DNA of 64,000 nt, taken from positions 682,001 through 746,000 of the forward strand of contig CBDCSM010000011.1 in the NCBI GenBank assembly GCA_965221575.1, written 5' to 3'. Positions within the stretch are counted from its first letter, which is position 1. Every line of letters begins with the position of its first letter. Below are positions 26,281 through 35,929 of the stretch, piece by piece. This stretch comes from JAPPHA01 sp965221575 (lineage in GTDB: Bacteria > Pseudomonadota > Alphaproteobacteria > Rhodobacterales > Rhodobacteraceae). Position numbers and translations under genes: made by a program. A model generated the notes under the pieces. It had not been told where the DNA came from and ran no database searches. It saw only the letters and a list, made by a program, of their open reading frames with translations.

Positions 26281-27054
26281 GAAGCTATATCGCAGGTGTG
26301 TATGTATGTCGGCCAGGCCGCGCTGGATGTTCATGTGGATAGCGCAGACAGGACGTTCGCGAATGACAAGCCGGCCTTCCGCGCCCTTGGCAATCGGCTC
26401 CGGCGACATGCGGTCACGCAAGTAGTCATTGAGGCGACGGGGCGAATACACCGCGGTGTGCACCGGTCGCTGCACGACCGTGGCTTTTCGGTCTTTGTGG
26501 TCAATCCTCGGCAGAGCCGGGACTTCGCCCGGGCTCTTGGCGAACTGGCCAAGACCGACCGGGTCGATGCTCGAATTCCTGCGGCCTACAACGGGATCCT
26601 GTCCGACGCGGCCGCGCCCACGGCGCCACTCACCGTGTTCGTGGACGAACTCTCCGACCGTCTGGTCATGCGGGAGCAACTCATCGATGCCCGGACGGCG
26701 TGCGGGGCACCGAACGCGAGGTCACCTGCAGGGAGGCGATCGTGGCCGGCGCCGAGGCCGTGGACGCCGTCACGGCGGCGATTGACGCGCTCGAAGATCG
26801 AATCTAGGCCCGGGTCCAGAGCGATACGGAGTCCCGGAGGGTGTACGAGATCTTGACCTCTATCGCCGGCATCGGTTTCATCACGGCGGTCGCCATGATG
26901 TGTTGGATGCCCGGGTTGGGAACACTCGAGAACCGCCAGGCGGCTTGGGGAAACACTACAAGTTGGTGCTGGTCGCGGTGATTCGCAAGCTCGTGATTCT
27001 TGCCAATGTCCGGCTTCCACAGCGCTGGCAGTGTGGGCCCGGCGGCCCGTGATG
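26281..27054 (+). pseudogene. IS110-family transposase remnant
   Basis: The DEDD N-terminal domain is readable: ALDVHVDSADRTFANDK, VVIEATGRIHRGVHRSL, VFVVNPRQSRDFARALGELAKTDRVDA. The frame then shifts near 26700; a second frame gives EAVDAVTAAIDALEDRI, a stop, and the Transposase_20-like part VYEILTSIAGIGFITAVAMM, then after a deletion HYKLVLVAVIRKLVILANV. The first catalytic Asp (normally VGID) reads VGQAALD. Clearly non-functional. Confidence 0.85.
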
Positions 27055-27229
27055 GCAGGTTGAAGCCGCTCGGAACCGGAACGACGGGAGGGCGACGGAC
27101 ACGCGTTCCGGTCATGGTTGTGCCGCCAGCACGGGACGGCCCCTCGGGCAGTCGCCCAAGGGGCCGACTCGCGCTGTCGAAAACTACGGGACAACAGTTC
27201 GAAAACGGCACAGGATTCCGCCTTTCGGC

Positions 27230-27704
27230 CCCAAATACCGTTGACTAACATGGATGCTGTTGGGTCCAGGCCGTTGCGCTTCAGGATGCTGAGCACCGTC
27301 GAATCGGCGGTCCCCTACTTCTTCGCCAGCGCCCGCAGCGTCCAGTGACTGGCGTGCTCTGGCGGTGGCGGCCTCGCAAGTTCGATCAGTTCGCTGACCT
27401 TGTCCTGCGATATCGGCTTGTGGCCCCGTCTCCGGGGGATGTCGCCGTAAAGCAGGCCGTCAACACCCTCCACGAGGAAGCGGTCCCATCAGCGCCAAAC
27501 CGTCGGCTTCGGCATGCCGGTGACTCTCTTCGTCTGCGACAGGGTGAGGCCGTTGCCAAGGTGAAGGATGATGGTCGCTCTCTCAACATGCCTGAGGATC
27601 GAATGCGGATCGGTTTTGATCCTCTCGAGACGCTCCCGGTCTTCCTCGCTCAAAACGATCTGTGTTCTCATGCTCTTTGCCATTGCGGTTCTGCTCCCAT
27701 TCAA
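27230..27704 (-). pseudogene. IS630-family transposase N-terminal remnant
   Basis: The helix-turn-helix part reads RIKTDPHSILRHVERATIIL and LTLSQTKRVTGMPKPTVWR, then TGA. The frame continues WDRFLVEGVDGLLYGD, PPPEHASHWTLRALAKK, a TAG, then STVLSILKRNGLDP. Two in-frame nonsense codons and loss of the DDE domain make it a pseudogene. It is not a copy of the intact IS630 element at 30 kb. Confidence 0.8.
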
Positions 27705-27884
27705 AACTGCGCGGCTTTCGTCGGGAGCGGTTCTGAATCATGCTCCAGGGCAATAGGAATCCCAAATACGAGCAGACCACTAGTCAAATACCAATAGGAG
27801 GTATTTCGGCACGATCGAACGGACAAGGATGTTCGCAACAAACCCGGCCACCCCTTACAGGGCAATCCTCCTCAACATGCAATT

Positions 27885-28595
27885 TCAATTTCGCGGTCGC
27901 GGATAACTTAGCGGACTTTGGGTCAGGCCCATGGCAACTAGGCTTTCTGCTTGCCGTAATCCGATCTCAAATGGTTTGAGCAAAGGCACATGGATGCCTT
28001 CGGATTCAAGCAGATCGGCTGTCGCGCCCGCCGCCATTTCGAATTCAGTGCATCCTAGTATGATCAAATGGGCGTCGTCGTCGTCAACGCAACGCTTTGC
28101 CATTCGAGCAAGGGCAGTGGCCAGCTCACTGTAGTTGCCTATTCCCCGGAGCGGAATTTCGACAGAGCGTACAGATCTGAGACGGCCGGCCATTCCCCAT
28201 TTGGATGCCATTGCCCTAAAACGTGGCGCGATCCGCGCAGTAAATGTCAATACTGAAAAGCGTTCAGACAGTTGGGCTGCCAGATGAAACGCCCCCTCCG
28301 AAACCGCAACCACCGGGATGGACAGAAGTTCACGTACAACTTCGATTCCCGTGTCGGCAGTGCAGTTGATTACAACAGCATCAGCACCCTCGGCCTCAGC
28401 CGCTTGCGCTTCGGTGAGCACGCCGGGTATTGCGATGACGTTCTCGTAGGCGCTGGCAATTGATGTCGGTTGGCCTTGAGGGATTCGGATCACTATCCGT
28501 GTTCCAGGTCCGCCAATTTTTTCGATCGCTTCGCGGCGAACCTTGTCAATTCTGCCTTCTTTCGGAACTGCCGCTTGAATTACGTCGATTCGCAT
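27885..28595 (-). CDS. Asp/Glu/hydantoin racemase family protein
   Basis: 236 residues. The two catalytic cysteines of cofactor-independent racemases are present in VVINCTADTG and LIILGCTEFEM. Other family segments are VPVVAVSEGAFHLA-like IPVVAVSEGAFHLA and MAAGATADLLESEGIHV. The relatives interconvert aspartate, glutamate, hydantoins or related amino compounds, or act as maleate isomerases or decarboxylases, so the substrate is open. It lies isolated among transposase remnants but is itself intact. Confidence 0.8.
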   Translation of the reverse strand: MRIDVIQAAVPKEGRIDKVRREAIEKIGGPGTRIVIRIPQGQPTSIASAYENVIAIPGVLTEAQAAEAEGADAVVINCTADTGIEVVRELLSIPVVAVSEGAFHLAAQLSERFSVLTFTARIAPRFRAMASKWGMAGRLRSVRSVEIPLRGIGNYSELATALARMAKRCVDDDDAHLIILGCTEFEMAAGATADLLESEGIHVPLLKPFEIGLRQAESLVAMGLTQSPLSYPRPRN

Positions 28596-28868
28596 CCATT
28601 TGCCCTGTTCTGCACATTGTTATGAGCCGTCTGCGTTGTCTGCAACGGATTGATCTTAAACGGTTTATAGTGGGGCACGGATAATTCTTCACCCGGAATA
28701 GGGTGATTTGTGCGCCTGATATGTCACTGACAGGCCGCACTGTGTCATTTTCACAGGTTGTTGCCCTCTGCGACCACACGTATCCACGATTCGTGCCTGG
28801 GAGAAAAAATATACCGCATTTTCAATGTTCTAATCAAACACCGTCCTCTGGATGGAGGTGGGTGCAGC

Positions 28869-29160
28869 ATGGCACAGGTAAGCAACACACAATTCCTGTC
28901 TCCAAAGAAGAAACGCATCATGGCACCCGAACCCCGTATGCTCTTTTGCTGAGACGATGTCGAGACCCGGTCCGAATTTCAGCGCCTTGAGCTTGCCTTC
29001 GATACACTCCCCGGCGTTACGTTCATCGCCGAATTCGGGAAGCATCGTCGCGCTGGGCGCAATGACATCCCGGTCACAGCCATATGGCGGGCTTATGTTG
29101 CGGTAGTCTTTCGTGTTGCGAAGGCCAAAAAGTCAGGTTCGACAGCGAAGTCTCCGCAAT
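28869..29160 (+). pseudogene. Transposase N-terminal fragment (IS1182/ISNCY-like)
   Basis: One frame reads NTQFLSPKKKRIMAPEPRM, LFC, a TGA, then DDVETRSEFQRLELAFDTLP and RAGRNDIPVTAIWRAYVAVVF. The NDIPVTAIWRA block is typical of the N-terminal domain of DDE transposases of this group. The in-frame TGA stands where Trp is expected and the DDE core is missing. The exact IS family is uncertain. Confidence 0.65.
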
Positions 29161-29998
29161 AAGATATTTTGAACGTCACTTGTATTGGGAGACCAGATCA
29201 TTTTCGACGAGGGGAACCGCCGACCTCGGACTCCTGTTCATCCGTCTCCTCCATTTCGATCGGTTCGGACGCCCCATGCCGGGATTTCCACAGCGCTGCG
29301 GCGACATTGGTTCGCCCCGGATCAAAGCATGCGACCCTTTCCTTTGTGTGCAAGGCCATCGCAGAACGAGATATTGCGGAGAGCCGGGACCAGGATCCGG
29401 GGATCGGGATTCACTCGCTTACCGCAACATAGTCCTTTCCGCTCAGAGCGTGCCGAGGATGGCCATCAGCCCTAGTGGGAATCAATTGGTTATGTGAACC
29501 TTGAATCCCAAGGGCGATCCGGTAGTGGCTTTGCCCCATCGCACGCCGCCATTGCCCTGGCTTTCATCTTGAGATCGAAATCGGCTCGGGAAGACGGAAT
29601 CGTTGGCAGCAGGCCCTTTTACCAACGCGGCGAGCATCGCGGCAGAGTCACCTGGATTTCGCATCCAGAACGGGGGTTCGTAGGTTACGGCAAATTGAAG
29701 TGTGCCGATCTTGCATTCGCCGAGGCGGAAATGCAATCGCGGGGCTATTCGGCGCATGCCCCCCAACGTCTTGATCCATGTTGGTGGCACGCCGATTTAA
29801 CATTGTTACACGTCGTTGCAATTTTGAGCGATGGTACTGAAACCGCGATGATACGAAACCGAACGCAGCAAATTGCCGCACACTTCGGCAAATCGAATGA
29901 TCTTTGTCTCGGGGTCCGCGAAAGGAATTCGCCGTACGGCCTCGCGTGCGTTGGCGGAAGCGGGGCCTCGCACCGGCGGATGGTGCGCTAAGCCCCTG
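29161..29998. other. Stretch without recognisable gene before the IS630 element
   Basis: A plus-strand frame of about 165 codons (29494-29991) and a minus-strand frame of similar size cross it; neither shows a family motif or a convincing ribosome-binding site. Probably decayed sequence that the IS630 element later entered. Confidence 0.4.
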
Positions 29999-30000
29999 TA

Positions 30001-31241
30001 ATACCAAAACCGGAATTTAATGACTCATGAACAAAACATGAACATCATGTGGGGTGTGATCGGTGCCAGCTTCCTGTATCTTGTGGTTGTTGTGCGAACA
30101 AATCACAGGAGGAAGCCATGCCGGCTGGCATCGAGATCACGAACACCGACCACACGGTGGCTGAGATTAGGGCATTGTCCCGAAAGTGCAAGAACCGGTC
30201 GGAGGCTCGACGCCTGGAGGCGATTGCGCGGGTGATGGATGGCGTGGAGAGCCGAGCGGAGATTGCACGGTGGGCGAAGGTCGACAGGCAGACGCTGTGC
30301 GACTGGGTCAACCGCTACAATGCCGAGGGGCCGGTTGGCCTGAAGACCAAGCCGGGCCGTGGGCGCCCGTCACGTCTGAGTGAGGTCCAGCGTATCGAGG
30401 TCGGGCGCTGGCTCGATGAGGGTCCGCAGGACGGCGTTCCGGCATGGACGGTCGGGTTGATCCGGGACAGGATCAAGGATTTCTTTGACATTGTGATGTC
30501 TCGGGAGGCGGTTCGCTGTCTGATGCGGGCGCTGGGTTTCCGTCGTCTTTCGCCGCGGCCCCTTCATCCCAAGGCCGATCCGGAGGCTCAGGAGAAATTC
30601 CGCAGTGATTTCAGTGCCGTTGCGATGGCTTCGCTGCCAGAGGGCACCGACCCGGCCAGCGTGGACGTGTGGTTTCAAGACGAAGCACGCCTGGGCCAAA
30701 AGGGGATGCTGACCCGGGTATGGGCGCGCCGGGGAAGCCGTCCCCGGGTGCCGAGGGACTATCGCTACGGATATTGCTACCTGTTCAGCGCGATCTGCCC
30801 GGAAAGCGGCATGTCGGCCGGCCATGTCTGTGACAAGGCGAACACCGATGAGATGAACCGCCATCTTGTCGACATCGCCGCCGCCGTGCCTCAGGGCCGC
30901 CACGCGCTGGTGGTTCTCGACGGCGCTGGATGGCACCGTTCGAAGAGCCTGGAAATACCGGACAACGTTTCGCTGTTGCGTCTGCCGCCGTACAGTCCGG
31001 AACTGAACCCGGTCGAGACCGTGTTCCAGTTTCTCAAGCAGGGCAATTTTGCCAACCAGGTCTTCGCCACAGCCGAGGTCGTGAAAGACAGGGTCGAGGA
31101 GGTTTGGAATGACTTCGCCCGCACGCCAGACCGGATCGCTTCACTCGGCAAGCGAAGCTGGGCAAAACTAATCGCCGCACCGACGGCTCAACCCGTCCAG
31201 CACGCCTCGCCGGGTGGGTGATTATTTTCCGGTTTTGGTAT
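30001..31241 (+). mobile_element. Intact IS630-family insertion sequence
   Basis: Ends are formed by the 15-bp inverted repeat ATACCAAAACCGGAA (30001-30015) and TTCCGGTTTTGGTAT (31227-31241). IS630 elements insert at TA; a TA precedes the left end (29999-30000), while the right border is less exact, so the true tips may differ by one to three bases. It carries one transposase gene. Confidence 0.85.
30118..31221 (+). CDS. IS630-family transposase
   Basis: 367 residues from the ATG at 30118, which follows AGGAGG. N-terminal helix-turn-helix region: EARRLEAIARVMDGVESRAEIARWAKVD and TLCDWVNRYNAEG. The DDE core shows VWFQDEARLGQKG (first Asp), VVLDGAGWHRSK (second Asp) and LPPYSPELNPVETVFQFLK (Glu), all intact. 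The gene seems complete and functional, unlike the other transposases nearby. Confidence 0.95.
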   Translation: MPAGIEITNTDHTVAEIRALSRKCKNRSEARRLEAIARVMDGVESRAEIARWAKVDRQTLCDWVNRYNAEGPVGLKTKPGRGRPSRLSEVQRIEVGRWLDEGPQDGVPAWTVGLIRDRIKDFFDIVMSREAVRCLMRALGFRRLSPRPLHPKADPEAQEKFRSDFSAVAMASLPEGTDPASVDVWFQDEARLGQKGMLTRVWARRGSRPRVPRDYRYGYCYLFSAICPESGMSAGHVCDKANTDEMNRHLVDIAAAVPQGRHALVVLDGAGWHRSKSLEIPDNVSLLRLPPYSPELNPVETVFQFLKQGNFANQVFATAEVVKDRVEEVWNDFARTPDRIASLGKRSWAKLIAAPTAQPVQHASPGG

Positions 31242-31449
31242 AATACATTCCGTCGCCGACGATGCATCATACGGAGCCGCACATGTTGCCGCTCTATCTT
31301 GTCGGACCGTTCGTCGGCTTGGTCTGTGTTCACATCAATGCCGGCACCGGGCAATGGCTCTTCCGAAAACAAGCTGTGGTGAGCTATCTGATCATCCTTG
31401 ACGTCAATGCCATTTCCTTACTGCGCACCATGTACGCATTGCCTGGAGT

Positions 31450-32229
31450 TCAGGAGCCGCAGTCTATCACGAGGTCTTGGCCAGTTATACTCTTTGCCGC
31501 ATCAGACAGCAGGAATACCACGGCATCAGCGATGTCCTCCGGTTGGCTGATGCGCCTTAGCGAGGATTGGACCCTGATAGATTCGAGCACGCTCTCGAGT
31601 GTTGTGCCTTGCAGTTCGGCTAGTTCAGCCGCTTGTCGGTACAGTCGGTTTCCGTCTACAGGCCCCGGGCACACCGTGTTTACGCGAACCCCAAACTGGC
31701 CGGCCTCGAGAGCTGCCGATTTGGACATTCCACGAAGAGCCCATTTCGTTGCGGAATATAGCGACTGGCCCGCAGCACCGCTGAAACCGAATGTTCCTCC
31801 TATTGACACGATGCTGCCGCGTTTCTGGCGGATAAATCTGTGAAGTGCCTCGCGCATTGGCAGCATTACGCCGAGTACATTCACGTCGAATACCTGCCGA
31901 AAGTCCCCCACCGTTTGTTCCCACATTGGTTTTTGGCCCGCACCGGAAACTCCATGCGCGCACACCAACCCATCGAAACGACCCAATGCATCCTGACCGG
32001 AATCAAATGCCGCCTTCACGGACGCCTCACTGGTAACGTCGCATTCCTGCACAGATGCAATGCGTTCGACTGCGTTCACGTGTTCTGCCAATTCCAAAGC
32101 TGCAGACGTGTCCCGCGCGCCGAGTACCAGATCTGCACCGGCCTGCGCCAATGCGAGGGCGATTGTCCGGCCCATTCCATTTGCAGATCCTGTCACGAAG
32201 ATCACGCGATTATGCAGTGTCGCGGTCAT
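31450..32229 (-). CDS. SDR family oxidoreductase
   Basis: 259 residues, classical short-chain dehydrogenase. NAD(P)-binding motif TGSANGMGRTIALALAQAG, CDVTSEASV, VCAHGVSG (in place of NNAG), catalytic Ser in SIVSIGGTFGFSG and the YxxxK pair YSATKWALRGM; C-terminal CPGPVDGNRLYRQ. It overlaps the amidohydrolase stop by four bases (ATGA), so it is the last gene of a coupled three-gene unit. Substrate unknown. Confidence 0.9.
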   Translation of the reverse strand: MTATLHNRVIFVTGSANGMGRTIALALAQAGADLVLGARDTSAALELAEHVNAVERIASVQECDVTSEASVKAAFDSGQDALGRFDGLVCAHGVSGAGQKPMWEQTVGDFRQVFDVNVLGVMLPMREALHRFIRQKRGSIVSIGGTFGFSGAAGQSLYSATKWALRGMSKSAALEAGQFGVRVNTVCPGPVDGNRLYRQAAELAELQGTTLESVLESIRVQSSLRRISQPEDIADAVVFLLSDAAKSITGQDLVIDCGS

Positions 32230-33728
32230 GTCCTTGCACCTGTGCTGTTGTCGCGATGCACAAAGTAGCCGCCAGATTTGTAGTGATCCCGGACGACATC
32301 CAGATGTCGTTTCAGCAGCGATCTTGACCGGCCGGAAGAAGCAATGGCAACGCGAGCCATTCCAAGAAGTTCGGCCTCTGCTGCATCAAGATCCACACCG
32401 AGCAACCGCCCGTCCGCAACCACTTGTCTGCCTGCAACATAAACGTCGGATATGTGACGCCGGCTTGCCCGTGTCATCGCGATTTCCATTGGATCGCACT
32501 GCTCAAGTGCACCATCTTCAACCATAGATGCCACATCAAGCACCATCAGGTCTCCGTCCATTCCAGTACGCAGGACCGATTCAGATTGCTTTCCGTCAAT
32601 CGTGAAGCGACCATGTTCGGTGGCAGCTTTCCAGACTTGCGTAAGTGACAGACCGTCGTTGTCGAGTCCCTTGCCGGCATGAAGTGCCGACAGGAGCCGG
32701 AGCTCGAAAAGTGCGTCCTCGTCGTCATTGAAAGCAAGCCCGTCAAGTCCAAATGCGAACCGCAAGCTGGCGTTGGCCATCTTCCTTGCCGGCGCAATGC
32801 CGGAGGATAACCGAAGGTTCGACGAGGTGTTCAGTACTGCAGTTGCACGTCTTTCGGCCAGGAGTTCTATCTCAGCTTCCGTCACCCAGACGCAGTGCGC
32901 TAACGTGAGACGTTTCGAAAGCAATCCGATTGAATCCAGATAGACGAGTAGTCCTCCAGGGTAATGGGCATCTGACCATTTCCGCTGCACCGGGCTTTCC
33001 AACAAGTGCATATGCACTCGTCGCCCGTCGTCTTCTGACCGCTCGGCAAGTGCTTCGAGACCGGTTTCCGTAACCCACTGAGGTCCGGCAGGCCCATACT
33101 GAACGTTGAAAAACGCACTCTCGCAAGCCTGCGATATGGCGTCGATCTCATCCATTTGTACGATTGCTGGAACGGAATGGTCGGCCCAGCCGCGAATTAT
33201 CGCCCAGTCTTCAGGCCTGTGGCAGGAACAAATTGCTTCCGGTCCTCCGTAGACGAACGCGTTCGTGTCAACGATGGGCAGTGCGTAGGCGATCCTCACG
33301 CCAACGTCCCGTGCCGCGCGTGCGACAGCTTCTGCTTCTTCGATCGCATCGCCCCCACCGGGAATGTGAACATGTGAAATGGCCGACACGCCGGACAGGG
33401 CCAGCCGGCCAAAAGCCACAACCGTGCATGTGTAAAGGTCCACTTCGGGCAGCATTGCAAGACTTGGAATCCAGACCTCGAGAGCGGCGTCCGCTGCCCC
33501 GAACGCCGCACTTCGAAGTCCTCGACCATGATCATGTGCATTCACAAGAGACGGAAACGCAGCTCTTCCAAAGCCCGTGCGGGGCCCACACTGCGGTTCG
33601 ACTGCGCAAATGAGACCGGATTCTAATTCAATCGAATGGAAACTGAGGGGATCAATACGGCCCGGTGACGAAAATACCCATTCGGCATTGACCACTCGTG
33701 CCTCCCCAGATGTCAAGGATCCAGTCAT
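32226..33728 (-). CDS. Amidohydrolase superfamily protein (TRZ/ATZ-like)
   Basis: 500 residues. Metal-site motifs of the TIM-barrel amidohydrolases are SLVNAHDHGRG (HxH), HMHLLESP, LAHCVWVTEAE and FGLDGLAFNDDED (Asp). Relatives hydrolyse or deaminate N-heterocycles, guanidines or similar C-N bonds (atrazine hydrolase, guanine deaminase, S-adenosylhomocysteine deaminase group). Overlaps both neighbours by four bases. Together with the ammonia-lyase it suggests a nitrogen-releasing pathway. Confidence 0.85.
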   Translation of the reverse strand: MTGSLTSGEARVVNAEWVFSSPGRIDPLSFHSIELESGLICAVEPQCGPRTGFGRAAFPSLVNAHDHGRGLRSAAFGAADAALEVWIPSLAMLPEVDLYTCTVVAFGRLALSGVSAISHVHIPGGGDAIEEAEAVARAARDVGVRIAYALPIVDTNAFVYGGPEAICSCHRPEDWAIIRGWADHSVPAIVQMDEIDAISQACESAFFNVQYGPAGPQWVTETGLEALAERSEDDGRRVHMHLLESPVQRKWSDAHYPGGLLVYLDSIGLLSKRLTLAHCVWVTEAEIELLAERRATAVLNTSSNLRLSSGIAPARKMANASLRFAFGLDGLAFNDDEDALFELRLLSALHAGKGLDNDGLSLTQVWKAATEHGRFTIDGKQSESVLRTGMDGDLMVLDVASMVEDGALEQCDPMEIAMTRASRRHISDVYVAGRQVVADGRLLGVDLDAAEAELLGMARVAIASSGRSRSLLKRHLDVVRDHYKSGGYFVHRDNSTGART

Positions 33729-34864
33729 AACCTTTCGGTAACCATGCGCTGATATAGATCCGGGTCCGTAACGCCTTCAGTCAAGAACAGTAAGATGGTC
33801 TTCTCACTCTTTCCCTCCAGACTTCGTTTGGAATTCAGCAACTTGAGGGCAGCGAGCGGGGCCGCCGCACACTCTCCCGCCGTAATGCCGCTATTCGCGA
33901 GCGTGCGCATCGCTTCCAGCGCCTCTTCATCGTTTACGGACACAAACAGATCGAAGCCATTCGAAACCCACGGCCAAGCCACGCTACTTGGTGTGCCGCA
34001 GTTGAGTCCTGCCATGATGGAAAGCTGCGGCCCGGTCAGCGTGACAATTTCCCCTTTCAATGCCGACATTAGACAGCAGGCCGCATCCACCGGTTCCACA
34101 GAGACAAGTTCGATGAAGCAATCGGAACGTGCCCGGTAGTGTCTTGCGACCGCCGCAGCAAGAGCGCCGACGCCGACCGGCACGATTGCCATGTCCACAG
34201 GACCATCTTCCAATTCCGCAATCTGCTCGTCGACTTCCTCGAGTATGGTGGTGTATCCATCGATTATCCAACTCGGAATCTCTTCATAGCCGTCCCATGA
34301 TATGTCCGAAACCACCAACGTTCGCTCACCGCCCGCCTTGGCGGCAGCGGCAACAGCGTCGTCATATCCGCCGTCGACAATCGCAACGGACGCGCCCTCA
34401 GCTCGCATTGCTTCAATTCGCGCTTCCGCGGTGTTTCCCGGAACCCAGATTTGGGCCTGGAAGCCGAGCAATCTGGCAATGTGTGCGAGTGCGCGGCCAT
34501 GGTTGCCGTCGGTGGCCGTCGCCAACGTCATCGGACAAAGCGGACTGACAGCCTGCGCAAATTCGTCGATGGATTCCCACGCTTTCGGTTCATATCCAAT
34601 CTTGTTGCAAAGTGCCTTGTATGTGCCCCAGGATGCACCCAGCATTTTGAAGGACGGCAATCCGAGACGCGAAGATTCGTTCTTGGCTAGAACTCGCCTA
34701 ACTCCCAACTGGGCCGCCACATCGGGCATTTCATGCAGAGGTGTCCGGGCGTAACCGGGCAACCTACGATGAAACCAACGCGGCGAAGACACCCGCGGAA
34801 CCGGGAATCCACTGTCCCGCAAGGGATTCTCAACAACTCTCGACGGCATGCAAACGTTGTTCAT
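33725..34864 (-). CDS. Diaminopropionate ammonia-lyase-like PLP enzyme
   Basis: 379 residues of PLP fold-type II. The Schiff-base lysine is in GLPSFKMLGASWGTYKAL, a segment typical of diaminopropionate ammonia-lyase; TATDGNHGRALAH binds substrate and VPVGVGALAAAVARHY is the glycine-rich phosphate loop. The known family splits 2,3-diaminopropionate into pyruvate and two ammonia, through 2-aminoacrylate. Relatives acting on threonine/serine or other diamino acids cannot be excluded. First gene of the unit with the amidohydrolase and SDR. A palindrome overlaps its start codon. Confidence 0.85.
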   Translation of the reverse strand: MNNVCMPSRVVENPLRDSGFPVPRVSSPRWFHRRLPGYARTPLHEMPDVAAQLGVRRVLAKNESSRLGLPSFKMLGASWGTYKALCNKIGYEPKAWESIDEFAQAVSPLCPMTLATATDGNHGRALAHIARLLGFQAQIWVPGNTAEARIEAMRAEGASVAIVDGGYDDAVAAAAKAGGERTLVVSDISWDGYEEIPSWIIDGYTTILEEVDEQIAELEDGPVDMAIVPVGVGALAAAVARHYRARSDCFIELVSVEPVDAACCLMSALKGEIVTLTGPQLSIMAGLNCGTPSSVAWPWVSNGFDLFVSVNDEEALEAMRTLANSGITAGECAAAPLAALKLLNSKRSLEGKSEKTILLFLTEGVTDPDLYQRMVTERL

Positions 34865-34878
34865 TGTAGCATTACAAT
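34863..34878. promoter_or_regulatory. Candidate operator overlapping the ammonia-lyase start
   Basis: ATTGTA-GCAT-TACAAT is a perfect inverted repeat with 6-bp arms; it overlaps the first bases of the start codon (34864-34862). Such a site could be an operator or a translation-level hairpin. The rest of the 275-base gap up to the SDR gene shows no other clear signal. Confidence 0.4.
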
Positions 34879-35139
34879 CTCTTCCTCTTGCGCATGCAGT
34901 TTTCCTCGCAGATTGATCGGCAACCGAAGAAATGAGGACAGTATACCCGACTTTCTCATCGAGCTAGCGCCTATCGCGCCAGCTTGCAGGGATCTCCAAC
35001 GCTGACAGCCATTGGTCGATACGGTTATGGGAATCGGACAGCCGGCATAGAATCTGCCGACAAACCCAAGTGGTTCGCTCCGCCACCGAATGCAACGTCG
35101 TCCCAGTTCGAAGGAACAGAAACCACTCCGGAAGCGCAT

Positions 35140-35928
35140 TCAATCCCAAGTACGCCGGACGGGTCTGGTCGTGTCGTCCGGCTTGCTCCAGTTCGCCAAC
35201 GCGCCGCCATCGATGACGATGCTCTCACCATTAATGTAACCAGCCTCTTCGGATGCAAGGAACACCACTGTGTCAGCAACGTTGTCGATTGAACCGAATT
35301 CGCGCATGGGAACGCGTTGCCTCCACTCGGACTTCAGCCCATCGTCCATAAGGGCGGGTTTTGTCATTTCCGTGACGATAATCCCTGGCGCTACCGCATT
35401 GCACCTAATCCCGTGCTGACCGTATTCCACAGCAAGGCAGCGTGTCAGGCCTTCGATCGCGGCTTTCGAGACATTGTAACTCGACGATCCGTTAAACGCG
35501 ATCTTTGCAGAAACGGAACTCAAGTTGATTATTGCACCCGGAAGCCGAGACGACAGTAGCCGTCGTACAAACACTTGACTCGCATGAAAGGCACCATTGA
35601 GATTCACGTTCAAGACCCGTGACCAAGTCTCGTAGGAAAGATCCTCGAACGGCTCCATTGCGAGTACGCCGGCATTGTTCACGAGCACCTGAATTGGGCC
35701 CAAATCCGCGACCGCACTGTCAAATGCCGTTTCGACTGCCGGCCGGTCCGTGACGTCGGCGGCAAGCGCAACCGCACGACCACCCCTCAGGTTAACGAGA
35801 GCCGCAGTTTCCTCCGCCGCGGCCAAATCAATGTCAAGGACCGCGACATCCTTGTGCCGCTCGGCAAATTTCAGGGCAATCGCGCGTCCTATGCCGCGAC
35901 CCGAACCGGTAATTAGCACCGTCTTCAA
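35140..35928 (-). CDS. SDR family oxidoreductase
   Basis: About 262 residues from TTG at 35928, which immediately follows the ATPase stop (TGA-C-TTG) and has an AGGG ribosome-binding site; the frame open to 36036 would overlap the ATPase. Motifs are LITGSGRGIGRAIALKFAER, LVNNAGVLAMEPFEDL, Ser in INLSSVSAKIAFNGS, YxxxK in YNVSKAAIEG, and VAPGIIVTEM. Typical 3-oxoacyl reductase-like SDR; substrate unknown. Last gene of the long unit that starts with ridA. Confidence 0.88.
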   Translation of the reverse strand: MKTVLITGSGRGIGRAIALKFAERHKDVAVLDIDLAAAEETAALVNLRGGRAVALAADVTDRPAVETAFDSAVADLGPIQVLVNNAGVLAMEPFEDLSYETWSRVLNVNLNGAFHASQVFVRRLLSSRLPGAIINLSSVSAKIAFNGSSSYNVSKAAIEGLTRCLAVEYGQHGIRCNAVAPGIIVTEMTKPALMDDGLKSEWRQRVPMREFGSIDNVADTVVFLASEEAGYINGESIVIDGGALANWSKPDDTTRPVRRTWD

Positions 35929-35929
35929 G

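Noticed and set aside
29494..29991. Plus-strand frame of 165 codons before the IS630 element
   Set aside because: No recognisable motif, no ribosome-binding site and a similar-sized frame on the other strand; coding status not supportable.
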